Assembly (NCBI GenBank): GCA_029213165.1
Contig: JARGNO010000006.1
Span: forward strand, 54,124 to 110,966
Reading direction: 5' to 3'
Origin: Minwuia sp.
GTDB lineage: Bacteria > Pseudomonadota > Alphaproteobacteria > Minwuiales > Minwuiaceae
Length of the DNA stretch: 56,843 nucleotides
The translations under genes were made by a program, and so were the position numbers. Position 1 is the stretch's first letter, and each line of letters starts with the position of its first letter. Shown piece after piece: positions 24,764-32,827 of this stretch. Below the pieces are notes generated by a model. It worked only from the letters and a program-made list of their open reading frames with translations. It did not search any database and had not been told where the DNA came from.

Positions 24764-24834
24764 GTCAGCAATTGTCCAGCATTCTTCCCCGCAGGCATGA
24801 TCCGAACCGCAGGTCCGGGCGTAGCCTGTCTATC

Positions 24835-25569
24835 ATGACCTTGTACCGGAAATCATGCATCTGGCCTGTTGCTGCAACCCTGGTTGCCGTACTTCTTGTC
24901 CTCCTGGCCCCCGACCGGGCTGCGCGTGCGGACCGTGCCGTGTTCGACCCCCTGGTCATGTATGGTTCCGACATCCGGTTCAGTGTCTGGCGCCAGGACA
25001 GCCGGATCGGTTCTCACACCGTGCAGTTCCGGCGTGATGGCGGCCTGATCGACGTCCAGATCGATTTCAATGCCCGCGTGAAATTTCTCGGGATAACCGC
25101 CTATCGCTTCGACTATGCGTCCAGTTCTGCCTGGGATGGGGGGAAGCTGCTGTCACTGAACGCATCCGTGAATGAAGACGGCAAGCAGGCGATGGTGACC
25201 GCCCGCCGTTTCGGCGAGGAAGTGGTGGTCGATGGAACCGCAGGCCTGCGGCGGGTGGACGGCGTGCTCTTTCCCTCCAACCACTGGCATCCGGGAGTTC
25301 TCGGACAGACACAGGTTCTCAACACGCTGACAGGGCGTCTGGACAGGGTCTCTATCAGCTACCGGGGAAAGGAGCGGGTCGATACCGCACATGGTTATGT
25401 CATGGCGGATCGCTATCTGTATGCAGGTGACCTGCACGATGTGGACGTCTGGTACGACGCCGCGGGGCGGTGGGTGAAATTGCGGTTCCTGACAGAAGGC
25501 GGTGATCGGATCGAGTATCGCTGCGAGAAGTGCAGGGCCGCCGAGGGATTGGCGGAGCGTACGGAATGA
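24835..25569 (+). CDS. DUF6134 family secreted protein
   Basis: The protein has 244 residues from ATG 24835; a TTG further upstream would add 21 poor residues. A signal peptide spans about residues 8-32 (VAATLVAVLLVLLAP, cut near ARA). The mature part is a predicted beta-rich domain with the DUF6134 pattern: FSVWRQDSRIGSHTVQF, FDYASSSAWDGGKL, NTLTGRLDRV, then a C-terminal RIEYRCEKC with two cysteines. The function of the family is unknown. Its stop codon overlaps the start of the SDR gene (ATGA), and an NTF2-like gene follows, so the three form a coupled unit. Confidence 0.75.
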   Translation: MTLYRKSCIWPVAATLVAVLLVLLAPDRAARADRAVFDPLVMYGSDIRFSVWRQDSRIGSHTVQFRRDGGLIDVQIDFNARVKFLGITAYRFDYASSSAWDGGKLLSLNASVNEDGKQAMVTARRFGEEVVVDGTAGLRRVDGVLFPSNHWHPGVLGQTQVLNTLTGRLDRVSISYRGKERVDTAHGYVMADRYLYAGDLHDVDVWYDAAGRWVKLRFLTEGGDRIEYRCEKCRAAEGLAERTE

Positions 25570-26330
25570 GTGGAACAGTCTGGATCACGGGGGCCAGTTC
25601 GGGGATTGGCCGGGCTTCGGCGCTGGAGTTTGCGCGGCGCGGCTATCGGGTGGCGGCGACCGCGCGCCGAACGGACGAACTGAACACACTGGTTGAAGAG
25701 GCATCGGGCCATCTCGGCGATGTGACTGCCTTTCCCGGCGATATCACCGATGCGGACGGCATCGCGGCCGTCGTCGCGCGGATCGAGGATGAGCTTGGTC
25801 CGATCGGAACGGCCTTGCTGAACGCGGGCAGCTATACCCCGACGACCGCCCTGACCTTCACGGCAGAAGCAATGCGCGCCACGCTGGACCTGAATGTGGT
25901 CGGCGCGTCGCGCTGTCTGGAGCCATTGCTGCCGCGCATGATCGAACGGGGTGCGGGACGCATCTTCGTGGTTGCCTCCGTTGCCGGCTATCGCGGACTT
26001 CCCCGCGCTGCCAGCTACGGGGCATCGAAGGCGGCGCTGATCAACATGGCCGAAGCGCTGCACTGTGAACTGAAACCACTGGGCGTTCATGTCGGTGTCG
26101 TCAATCCGGGGTTCGTGAAGACGCCGCTGACGGATCGCAATGATCATCCGATGCCGTTTCTGATGCCCGTCGAGCGGGCGGCGGAAAGGCTGGTCGATGG
26201 TGTGCTCGGTCGTGGTTTCGAGGTCAGGTTTCCGTTTGTCTTCACGACACTGATGAAAATGGTGAGGTGTCTGCCCTATGCCCTCTACTTCCCCCTTGTC
26301 CGCCGGACCACGCGCAGCCGATCCTCTTGA
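25566..26330 (+). CDS. Short-chain dehydrogenase/reductase
   Basis: The 254-residue protein starts at ATG 25566 inside the stop of the DUF6134 gene. Classical SDR elements are in order: TGASSGIG cofactor loop near residue 8, an Arg/Thr-Ala-Arg-Arg after strand 2 suggesting NADP preference, LNAGSY, Ser in VASVAGY, then the catalytic YGASK (YxxxK). The C-terminal PFVFTTLMKMVRCLPYALYF is hydrophobic, so the enzyme may associate with membrane. Its last 53 bp are shared with the next gene in another frame. The substrate is unknown; lipids or alcohols fit the context. Confidence 0.87.
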   Translation: MSGTVWITGASSGIGRASALEFARRGYRVAATARRTDELNTLVEEASGHLGDVTAFPGDITDADGIAAVVARIEDELGPIGTALLNAGSYTPTTALTFTAEAMRATLDLNVVGASRCLEPLLPRMIERGAGRIFVVASVAGYRGLPRAASYGASKAALINMAEALHCELKPLGVHVGVVNPGFVKTPLTDRNDHPMPFLMPVERAAERLVDGVLGRGFEVRFPFVFTTLMKMVRCLPYALYFPLVRRTTRSRSS

Positions 26331-26754
26331 GCACTACATTGCCTTCTTCGAAGGCATGACGACGGCTGATATCGCGCGTGTGCCGGAGGTTTATGCACCG
26401 GAGGCCCGTTTCAAGGATCCTTTCAGTGACTTTCGTGGCCATGACCATCTGCAGCGCATGTTCACGGCGATGCTGCGGGATGTTCGCGAATACGCACTGG
26501 TGGTCGATGCGCGATGCCTGGACGGGCAGACCGGGTGGCTGAAATGGACCATGAGTGGCTATGTTGGCGCGCTGGGCAAGGAAAAGTGGACCGTTACCGG
26601 GACCAGCATCGTTGCCTTCGATGGTGACGGGCTTGTGACGGAACACGTCGACTACTGGGATGCGGCGAGCCAGATGTACGAACGGCTGCCGGTGCTCGGC
26701 TGGATCCTGCGCAGGATCAGGGGGCGATTTGCCGCCCATTCAGCAGCGGGATAG
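26278..26754 (+). CDS. NTF2-like (SnoaL-type) protein
   Basis: This 158-residue protein starts at ATG 26278, 53 bp before the SDR stop. A later Met at 26356 would avoid the overlap but would cut off the helix LEHYIAFFEGM, which the family keeps. The fold marks are RFKDPFSDFRG, HLQRMFTAMLRD, KWTMSGYV and VTEHVDYWD. Proteins of this type are small cone-shaped barrels that bind or isomerise hydrophobic molecules. A same-strand SDR plus NTF2 pair recurs in alphaproteobacterial lipid or photo-oxidative stress clusters; the fatty acid and DUF1365 genes of those clusters are absent here. Confidence 0.8.
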   Translation: MPSTSPLSAGPRAADPLEHYIAFFEGMTTADIARVPEVYAPEARFKDPFSDFRGHDHLQRMFTAMLRDVREYALVVDARCLDGQTGWLKWTMSGYVGALGKEKWTVTGTSIVAFDGDGLVTEHVDYWDAASQMYERLPVLGWILRRIRGRFAAHSAAG

Positions 26755-26899
26755 CCGGGGGAGCGCCTGCCGCTTGATCGCGCGTTAGGATAATTCAGCC
26801 GCGCAGGTCTTGCCTGTTGCCGGGCCAAGGCGTATCTCTCCGCCCACTCCCGCGCCAATCGGGCGCGGCAGGGATCCTCTGATCGAAAGGACGAGGGAG

Positions 26900-27922
26900 A
26901 TGGGTTACCGCGTCGCCGTCGTCGGTGCCACCGGGAATGTGGGCCGCGAAATGTTGAACATTCTGGAGGAACGCATGTTCCCCGCCGATGTCGTGACGGC
27001 TGTTGCAAGCCGCCGTTCGCTCGGTACGGAAGTCACGTTCGGCGACAAGACCCTGAAAACGAAAGCCCTCGATGACTTCGATTTCACAGGCTACGACATC
27101 GCGCTGTTCTCGGCGGGTGGCGACATAGCCAGGGAATATGCACCGAAGGCTGCGGCCCAGGGCTGTGTCGTGATCGACAACAGTTCCGCGTTCCGCATGG
27201 ATCCGGATGTGCCGCTGATTGTGCCGGAGGTCAATTCCGACGCCCTGGCCGGTTTCGCCAAGCGCAACATCATTGCCAATCCGAACTGTTCCACGGCCCA
27301 GCTGGTGGTGGCGCTGAAGCCGATCCATGATCGTGCCCGCATCCGTCGCGTGGTGGTTTCGACGTATCAGTCGACCTCCGGTGCCGGGCGTGAGGGCATG
27401 GACGAACTGTTCAGCCAGACCAAGGGCATCTTCGTCAATCAGGCTGCCGAACCGAGCAAGTTCACGAAGCAGATCGCCTTCAACGTCATCCCGCACATCG
27501 ATGTGTTCCTGGATGGCGGGGAGACGAAGGAAGAGTGGAAGATGACGGTCGAGACCAAGAAGATCCTCGACCCGAAGATCCGCCTGACCGCGACCTGTGT
27601 GCGGGTGCCGACCTTTGTCGGTCATGCCGAGGCCGTGAACCTGGAACTGGAGGAGCCGCTGTCCGCAGACGAGGCACGCGACCTGCTGCGTGAGGCCCCG
27701 GGTTGCATGGTGATCGATAACCCGGCTGAGGAGCAGTACATCACGCCCGTCGAATGCGTTGGCGACTACGCCACGTTCATCAGCCGTATCCGCGAGGATC
27801 CGACCATCGACAATGGGTTGAACCTCTGGGTGGTGTCGGACAACCTGCGCAAGGGTGCGGCGCTCAACACGGTCCAGATCGCCGAGACCCTCGGCGCCCG
27901 CTTCCTGAAGAAGGCCGCCTGA
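26900..27922 (+). CDS. asd: Aspartate-semialdehyde dehydrogenase
   Basis: This 340-residue enzyme makes aspartate semialdehyde from aspartyl phosphate with NADPH, the branch point to lysine, diaminopimelate, threonine and methionine. The start is ATG 26900 right after GAGGGAG. The N-terminus VAVVGATGNVGREML binds the cofactor. The catalytic Cys130 lies in NPNCSTAQ, and STSGAGREGMDEL and His242 in VGHAEAV complete the active site. The length is normal. It is followed by a terminator and faces the rne gene. Confidence 0.96.
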   Translation: MGYRVAVVGATGNVGREMLNILEERMFPADVVTAVASRRSLGTEVTFGDKTLKTKALDDFDFTGYDIALFSAGGDIAREYAPKAAAQGCVVIDNSSAFRMDPDVPLIVPEVNSDALAGFAKRNIIANPNCSTAQLVVALKPIHDRARIRRVVVSTYQSTSGAGREGMDELFSQTKGIFVNQAAEPSKFTKQIAFNVIPHIDVFLDGGETKEEWKMTVETKKILDPKIRLTATCVRVPTFVGHAEAVNLELEEPLSADEARDLLREAPGCMVIDNPAEEQYITPVECVGDYATFISRIREDPTIDNGLNLWVVSDNLRKGAALNTVQIAETLGARFLKKAA

Positions 27923-27955
27923 CAGGCTGTCTGAACCGTTTCGCCAAGAACACAG

Positions 27956-27993
27956 AGCCACCCTGGTCCATCGCGGACCGGGGTGGCTTTTTC
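27956..27993 (+). terminator. Rho-independent terminator after asd
   Basis: AGCCACCCTGGTCC and GGACCGGGGTGGCT form a 14-bp stem with one G-T pair around a 5-base loop, followed by TTTTTCTT. It sits about 33 bp beyond the asd stop codon. Confidence 0.9.
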
Positions 27994-28025
27994 TTGTTCA
28001 GCGCTGATGTGCGGGGCCAGAACGA

Positions 28026-28065
28026 GAAACACCATCCCCCGGCGGACCGGGCGATGGTGCTTTTC
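28026..28065 (-). terminator. Terminator-like hairpin after rne, possibly bidirectional
   Basis: CACCATC...GATGGTG encloses a second GC stem (CCCGG/CCGGG) with a short loop. On the rne strand the arm is followed by TTTCTCG, and on the other strand by CTTTTC, so it could stop transcripts from both sides. It lies between the converging asd and rne genes, about 40 bp past the rne stop. Confidence 0.75.
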
Positions 28066-28105
28066 TGGATCTCCTGAATTCGCAGGCCGACGCCTGCGGG
28101 AAAGC

Positions 28106-30910
28106 TCAGTCGTCGCGGCGCTTGCGTGACCACCAGCCGCGCTTGGCCGGGGCCTTCGGGGCGGTGTCGGCAACTGCTTCCAACTCAGGCTCCGGCTTGG
28201 GTTCCGGCGCGGTTTCGGGCTCCGTGGGTGCCGCGTCGGACTCCGGCTCTTCAGCGGGAGCTTCTTCGGACACAGCGACAGCCTCAGATTCGGCCTCAGC
28301 GACAGGCTCAGGCTCAGGCTCGGCGACGGGTTCGGGTTCCGCCGCTGGTGCTGCGACCTCAGCCTCGGCAACCGCTTCAGGGACAGCGTCCCCGTCGTCG
28401 GTCGGACCCGCTTCCTCGGCTTGCTCGGTGACAGCCTCCGGCGCGTCGTCACTCGACGCCTCAGCGACCTCGTCGCCATTGCCGGTATCGGCTTCTGCGG
28501 CTGCAACGGCTTCGGTCTCACTGGTCGCATCGTCGCTGGCAGCTGTTTCAGCGCTTCCGGATTCGTCGGTGGCCTGATCTGCCGCCGCTTCGTCGGCGGG
28601 CTCGTCTTCCGGGCTGCTCTGTTCCGCGACGATCTCGGCCTGGACCTGGGATGGCGGCACTGCAGCGGCCATCAGGAACGGAGACTGGACACCTTCCTCA
28701 TTGACCTCGCCATCGCCCAGGGGCGCGGCATCGCGGCTGCCGTTCTGCTGGTTCGGTGACTGGTCATCGTCCTTCCGGCCACGCCTGCGCCGACCGCCAC
28801 GCCGACCGCGACGGCGGCGGTTCTTGCCCTCGCCCTCGCCATCGTCTTCGTCCTCGCCACCGGAAGACGCTTCCTCGGACTTGCCGCTGTCGGCATCATC
28901 ACCTTGAGAGGCTTCCTGGCTGTTGCCGTTCCCGTTGCCATCCTGGTCGGATGCGGCACCGCCACGCCGGCGGCGTCTGCGACGGCTGCGGGGACGCCCG
29001 CCTTCGTCATCCGGGTTCCGCTGCTCGGCCTCGGTCTCGTCCTCGTCTTCATCGTCGTTGCGTGCGGTCACCTGGTCCGCGTCGTCATCATCATTCTCGA
29101 TCGCCGGAGCGGTCGTTTCACGCTGCGGGCGCTCGATCTCTTCACTGATCTCGGAGGCAGCAATACGCTCGATCCGGTGATCGGGGGAAACCAGGGTCAT
29201 GTCGGCGGCGATCTCCACCGCAAACCCGTAGCGTTCCTCGATCTCCGCCAGGGCACGGCGCTTGTGGTTCACGATGTAGATCGCGACCTCTGCCGGCATG
29301 TGGATGCGGATACCGGCGGAACGTTCCCGGATGCCCTCTTCCTCGATGGAGCGCAGCAGGTGCAGCGCCGTTGAATCGATGGAGCGGACCACGCCGACAC
29401 CATGGCAATGGGCGCAGGGCATCATGTTGACGTCCTGCACACCGGGGCGCAGGCGCTGGCGTGACATCTCGAGCAGGCCAAAGTGACTGATCCGCCCGAT
29501 CTGGATGCGGGCACGGTCCACCCGCAGGCAGTCCTTCAGCTTGCGTTCGACGGCCCGGTTGTTGCGGGATTCGTCCATGTCGATGAAGTCGATGACCACA
29601 AGACCAGCGAGATCCCGCAGCCGCAACTGGCGCGCCACCTCCTCGGCAGCTTCCAGATTGGTCTTGGTCGCCGTTTCCTCGATGGAGCGTCCCTTGGTGG
29701 ACTTGCCCGAGTTCACGTCGATGGCGACCAGCGCCTCCGTCGAGTTGATCACGATATAGCCGCCGGACGGCAGCGTGACCTCGTTGCCGTACATGCTGTC
29801 GAGCTGCTGCTCCACCTGATAGCGGTGGAACAGCGGAATGCGGTCGCGATAGGGCTGAACCTTCTTCGCGTGCGACGGCATGATCCGCTTCATGAAGTCC
29901 TTGGCGACGCGGTAACCGTCCTCGCCTTCCACCAGGACTTCGTCGATGTCCTTGGAATAGAAGTCGCGGATCGCGCGGGTGATCAGCGATGCTTCCTCAT
30001 AGACCAGCGTCGGTGCAGTGGACCGCAGCGTCAGGTCGCGGATGTCATCCCAGAGGCGCAACAGGAATTCGAAGTCGCGCTTGATCTCGGACTTGGTGCG
30101 CTTGGCCCCGGCGGTGCGGACGATGACGCCCGTGCCCTCCGGCACCTCCAGTTCCTTGACGGCGGACTTCAGCTTCTTGCGGTCCGCGACATTGGAGATC
30201 TTGCGGCTGATGCCGCCGCCACGTGCCGTGTTCGGCATCAGCACGCAATAGCGACCGGCCAGCGACAGATAGGTCGTCAGCGCCGCGCCCTTGTTGCCGC
30301 GCTCTTCCTTGACGGCCTGAACCAGCAGGATCTGGCGGCGCTTGATGACTTCCTGGATCTTGTAGGGACGGCTGTGCTGGGACGGACGGCGCGGTGCGAT
30401 ATCCTCCTCCAGTTCGTCGCCACCCACGTCCTCGACGCCAAGATCGGAATCCTCGTCGGAGGTCGGGCCACTGCGCCGACGACGGCCACGGCCCCGTCCA
30501 CGCCTGCTGCGCCCGTTGCCGGAGGACCTGTTCTCGTCGTCTCCGTCCTCCGGGGACTGATCGTCCTCGCCTTCACCCTCTTCCTCGATCTCGGCCTCTT
30601 CGGCCTCCGCCACGCGGGCGACCTCGCGCTGCTGCTCGGCAATCAGCGCCTCGCGATCCGCAACGGGGATCTGATAGTAGTCGGGGTGGATTTCGTTGAA
30701 GGCCAGGAAGCCGTGACGGTTGCCGCCAAATTCGACAAATGCGGCCTGCAGGGAAGGCTCCACACGGGTGACCTTCGCCAGATAGATATTGCCCTTCAGG
30801 GGTTTGCGGCTATCGACCTCGAAATCAAATTCATCAAGACGATTGCCCTTCACGATCACGATCCGGGTTTCCTCCGGATGTGCCGCGTCGACCAGCATAC
30901 GAGTGGCCAT
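28106..30910 (-). CDS. rne: Ribonuclease E/G family endoribonuclease
   Basis: The 934-residue protein is the core of RNA decay and rRNA processing. The N-terminal S1 domain (from about residue 36) is split by a long acidic/basic insertion at 97-175 (RRGRGRGRRRR), usual in alphaproteobacteria. The catalytic core holds metal-binding aspartates in VAIDVNSGKSTKG (Asp398) and VIDFIDMDES (Asp441/444), and the zinc link that joins dimers (Cys499 and Cys502 in PCAHCHG). After about residue 600 comes a disordered Glu/Asp/Ala/Pro-rich scaffold with Arg-rich patches (RRRRRRGG, RRRGRRGGRRRRG) and short AEPEP-type repeats, where degradosome partners would dock. The last stretch, GWWSRKRRDD, is conserved in the group. 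Confidence 0.95.
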   Translation of the reverse strand: MATRMLVDAAHPEETRIVIVKGNRLDEFDFEVDSRKPLKGNIYLAKVTRVEPSLQAAFVEFGGNRHGFLAFNEIHPDYYQIPVADREALIAEQQREVARVAEAEEAEIEEEGEGEDDQSPEDGDDENRSSGNGRSRRGRGRGRRRRSGPTSDEDSDLGVEDVGGDELEEDIAPRRPSQHSRPYKIQEVIKRRQILLVQAVKEERGNKGAALTTYLSLAGRYCVLMPNTARGGGISRKISNVADRKKLKSAVKELEVPEGTGVIVRTAGAKRTKSEIKRDFEFLLRLWDDIRDLTLRSTAPTLVYEEASLITRAIRDFYSKDIDEVLVEGEDGYRVAKDFMKRIMPSHAKKVQPYRDRIPLFHRYQVEQQLDSMYGNEVTLPSGGYIVINSTEALVAIDVNSGKSTKGRSIEETATKTNLEAAEEVARQLRLRDLAGLVVIDFIDMDESRNNRAVERKLKDCLRVDRARIQIGRISHFGLLEMSRQRLRPGVQDVNMMPCAHCHGVGVVRSIDSTALHLLRSIEEEGIRERSAGIRIHMPAEVAIYIVNHKRRALAEIEERYGFAVEIAADMTLVSPDHRIERIAASEISEEIERPQRETTAPAIENDDDDADQVTARNDDEDEDETEAEQRNPDDEGGRPRSRRRRRRRGGAASDQDGNGNGNSQEASQGDDADSGKSEEASSGGEDEDDGEGEGKNRRRRGRRGGRRRRGRKDDDQSPNQQNGSRDAAPLGDGEVNEEGVQSPFLMAAAVPPSQVQAEIVAEQSSPEDEPADEAAADQATDESGSAETAASDDATSETEAVAAAEADTGNGDEVAEASSDDAPEAVTEQAEEAGPTDDGDAVPEAVAEAEVAAPAAEPEPVAEPEPEPVAEAESEAVAVSEEAPAEEPESDAAPTEPETAPEPKPEPELEAVADTAPKAPAKRGWWSRKRRDD

Positions 30911-31449
30911 CAGCCATATCTCCGGGACGGCAGCGGTACCGGCGAGTCAGCGGTACTGGGCCGTCCATATGTTATGTCAGGATCTGCAAGGTCGGGCCCA
31001 TACATCGAACGGCGCCGAAAGGGGCTCAACCCCTCCGGCTCGCCATGATGCGGTCCGTCAGTCCCTGCCGCCGCCACCCGATGGGTGCGCGGACAAATCC
31101 CGAGTTTCAATCATCTCTCCACATGCCCTGGGCGGCGGTCATCATTCAGGTGACCGGATGGGCTGGGACGATCTGGAACCGGGCCTCGAGTCACCCCCTG
31201 ACCGTCCTGTCGTCCGGGCGGTCGATTGAACAAGGGAGTGGCCAGAAATACTGACCCGGATTACCTTTCGTCGGAGCTCATCCCTACCGCGCCGCAGGGC
31301 CGGTCGGAACCGGTCAATGCGGCGGCACTGGAAACTCGCTTGGTGACACTAGCAAATTGCACCATGTTGCAGCAAGCATTGTGCGCTACCTTACGGAAAG
31401 AACCTGGTGGGCGCGCCGCAACCCCTGTCGCAAGGCCCTGTTGGCACTG
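30911..31449. other. Long divergent spacer between rne and the amidase gene
   Basis: These 539 bp lie between the start of rne (leftward) and the chosen start of the amidase gene (rightward). Apart from the rne-side hairpin at 31011-31044, I find no gene, repeat or known RNA. It must hold both promoters; a TTG start for the amidase at 31357 would shorten it. A long rne 5' leader is expected from other bacteria. Confidence 0.5.
31011..31044 (-). promoter_or_regulatory. Long hairpin in the rne leader
   Basis: On the rne strand this stretch folds as GGCG / CCG / AGGGG, a small loop, then CCCCT / CGG / CGCC, a broken but strong stem of about 12 pairs. It lies about 100-135 bases upstream of the rne ATG. 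In enterobacteria RNase E cuts its own leader at a hairpin to control its level. A similar feedback here is an inference from position and shape only. Confidence 0.4.
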
Positions 31450-32688
31450 ATGGAAAGACGGCGAAAGTTGAGCAAGAGCGGCTTCCCGGGCCACATCTGC
31501 GGGCGCGCGGGCCTCTGGCTTGTCCTGCTTGCCGTGGCACTGCTCGGCCCGCTTTCCGCGGCACATGCCACTGCCATCACCGCGATTCGGACCGGTGAGA
31601 ACGCCGCGACCACCCGTGTTGTCCTGGACCTGAGTGCAGAGCCGAAGTGGAACCTGTTCCTGCTGGAGGACCCGTTCCGGATTGTCGTCGATCTGGCCGA
31701 CACCGACTGGGCGCTGGAGGGGCGGCCTGATCCGCCGCGTGGCCTGATCCGGGATCTGCGGTTCGGCCAGTTCCGGGCCAATACCGGACGCCTGGTGATG
31801 GACGCGGACCAGCCAGTGGTTGCACACCGTGTCTTCGCCCTGCCACCACAGGCCGGGCAGCAGTGGCGGCTGGTCATCGACCTGCGGGTGGCGGACAACG
31901 CCGCATTCGCCGCTGCGAAACAGCAATCGGCGGCGGAGAAGCCGGCGGAAGAGAAACAGGTCGTTGCGTTCTGGCCCAGCGGTGTGCCGCCTTTGCCGCC
32001 GCGCCGCCCCGGTGCAGGGCGCGTGGTGGTGATCGATCCGGGTCACGGCGGTGTTGATCCCGGCGCGATCGGTGCCGGTGGCACGCGGGAGAAGGATATT
32101 GTCCTGAGTGTTGGCCTGGCGCTTCGCGATGCCCTGCGCGCGCGCGGCAACTATCGCATTGTCATGACCCGCGACGGTGACAGGTTCGTGCGCCTGGGGG
32201 ATCGTGTGCGGATCGCGCGGCGGGCAAATGCGGATCTGTTCGTGTCATTGCACGCGGATGCGGCCGCCGGTCGGACCGCACGCGGTGCCGGGGTATACAC
32301 GCTTTCCGAGAAATCATCTGACCGGGAGGCGGCTGCCCTGGCGCGCCGGGAAAACCGCTCCGACATCATTGCCGGCGTGGATCTGAGTGACGAGGCCGAT
32401 GACGTGACCTCGATCCTGATCGACCTGGCACAGCGGGAGACCATGAACCAGTCCGCCACGCTGGCCCAGACCGTCGTTGTCGAACTGGGGCAGCGCATCA
32501 CCATGCGGTCCAACCCGCATCGCTTTGCCGGTTTCAGGGTGTTGAAGGCACCTGATGTCCCCTCCGTGCTGGTGGAGATCGGCTTCCTGACCAACCGTCA
32601 GGAAGAGGCGCAACTGAAGTCGTCCCGCACGCGCCAGCGGATCGCCGATGGCCTGGCCGACGCCATCGATGCCTATTTCAGGCGCTGA
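31450..32688 (+). CDS. N-acetylmuramoyl-L-alanine amidase (AmiC-like)
   Basis: From ATG 31450 the protein has 412 residues; a TTG at 31357 would add 31. A basic stretch and hydrophobic signal (LWLVLLAVALLGPLSAAHA) send it to the periplasm. An AMIN domain (about 42-150) for septal or peptidoglycan targeting is followed by a Pro-rich linker. The Amidase_3 domain has zinc ligands His199 (DPGHGG), Glu214 (REKDI) and His268 (SLHAD), and catalytic Glu376 (LVEIGFLTN). The segment IAGVDLSDEADDVTSILIDL is the helix that blocks the site until an EnvC-type activator binds. It cuts the amide between MurNAc and the peptide at cell separation. PBP1A follows. Confidence 0.92.
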   Translation: MERRRKLSKSGFPGHICGRAGLWLVLLAVALLGPLSAAHATAITAIRTGENAATTRVVLDLSAEPKWNLFLLEDPFRIVVDLADTDWALEGRPDPPRGLIRDLRFGQFRANTGRLVMDADQPVVAHRVFALPPQAGQQWRLVIDLRVADNAAFAAAKQQSAAEKPAEEKQVVAFWPSGVPPLPPRRPGAGRVVVIDPGHGGVDPGAIGAGGTREKDIVLSVGLALRDALRARGNYRIVMTRDGDRFVRLGDRVRIARRANADLFVSLHADAAAGRTARGAGVYTLSEKSSDREAAALARRENRSDIIAGVDLSDEADDVTSILIDLAQRETMNQSATLAQTVVVELGQRITMRSNPHRFAGFRVLKAPDVPSVLVEIGFLTNRQEEAQLKSSRTRQRIADGLADAIDAYFRR

Positions 32689-32827
32689 ACTTCTTCGTGT
32701 TTCAGCAGACGTTCCAACCCTTGTTTCCGATGCGGGCCGATTGCCTTCGCAGGGCCATGATTCTGGCCTAGGGTTTGCTGTACAAACCGGATGAAACATC
32801 AATCTGATACCGGACCAAGCTGAATTC

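Noticed and set aside
28180-28600. Repetitive DNA with GGCTC-type units, considered as a tandem repeat or CRISPR-like array
   Set aside because: It encodes the Glu/Pro/Ala-rich tail of RNase E in frame; units are irregular and there are no spacers.
29483-31048. A 521-residue open frame on the plus strand inside rne
   Set aside because: It is the complement of the conserved RNase E catalytic core and has no family match.
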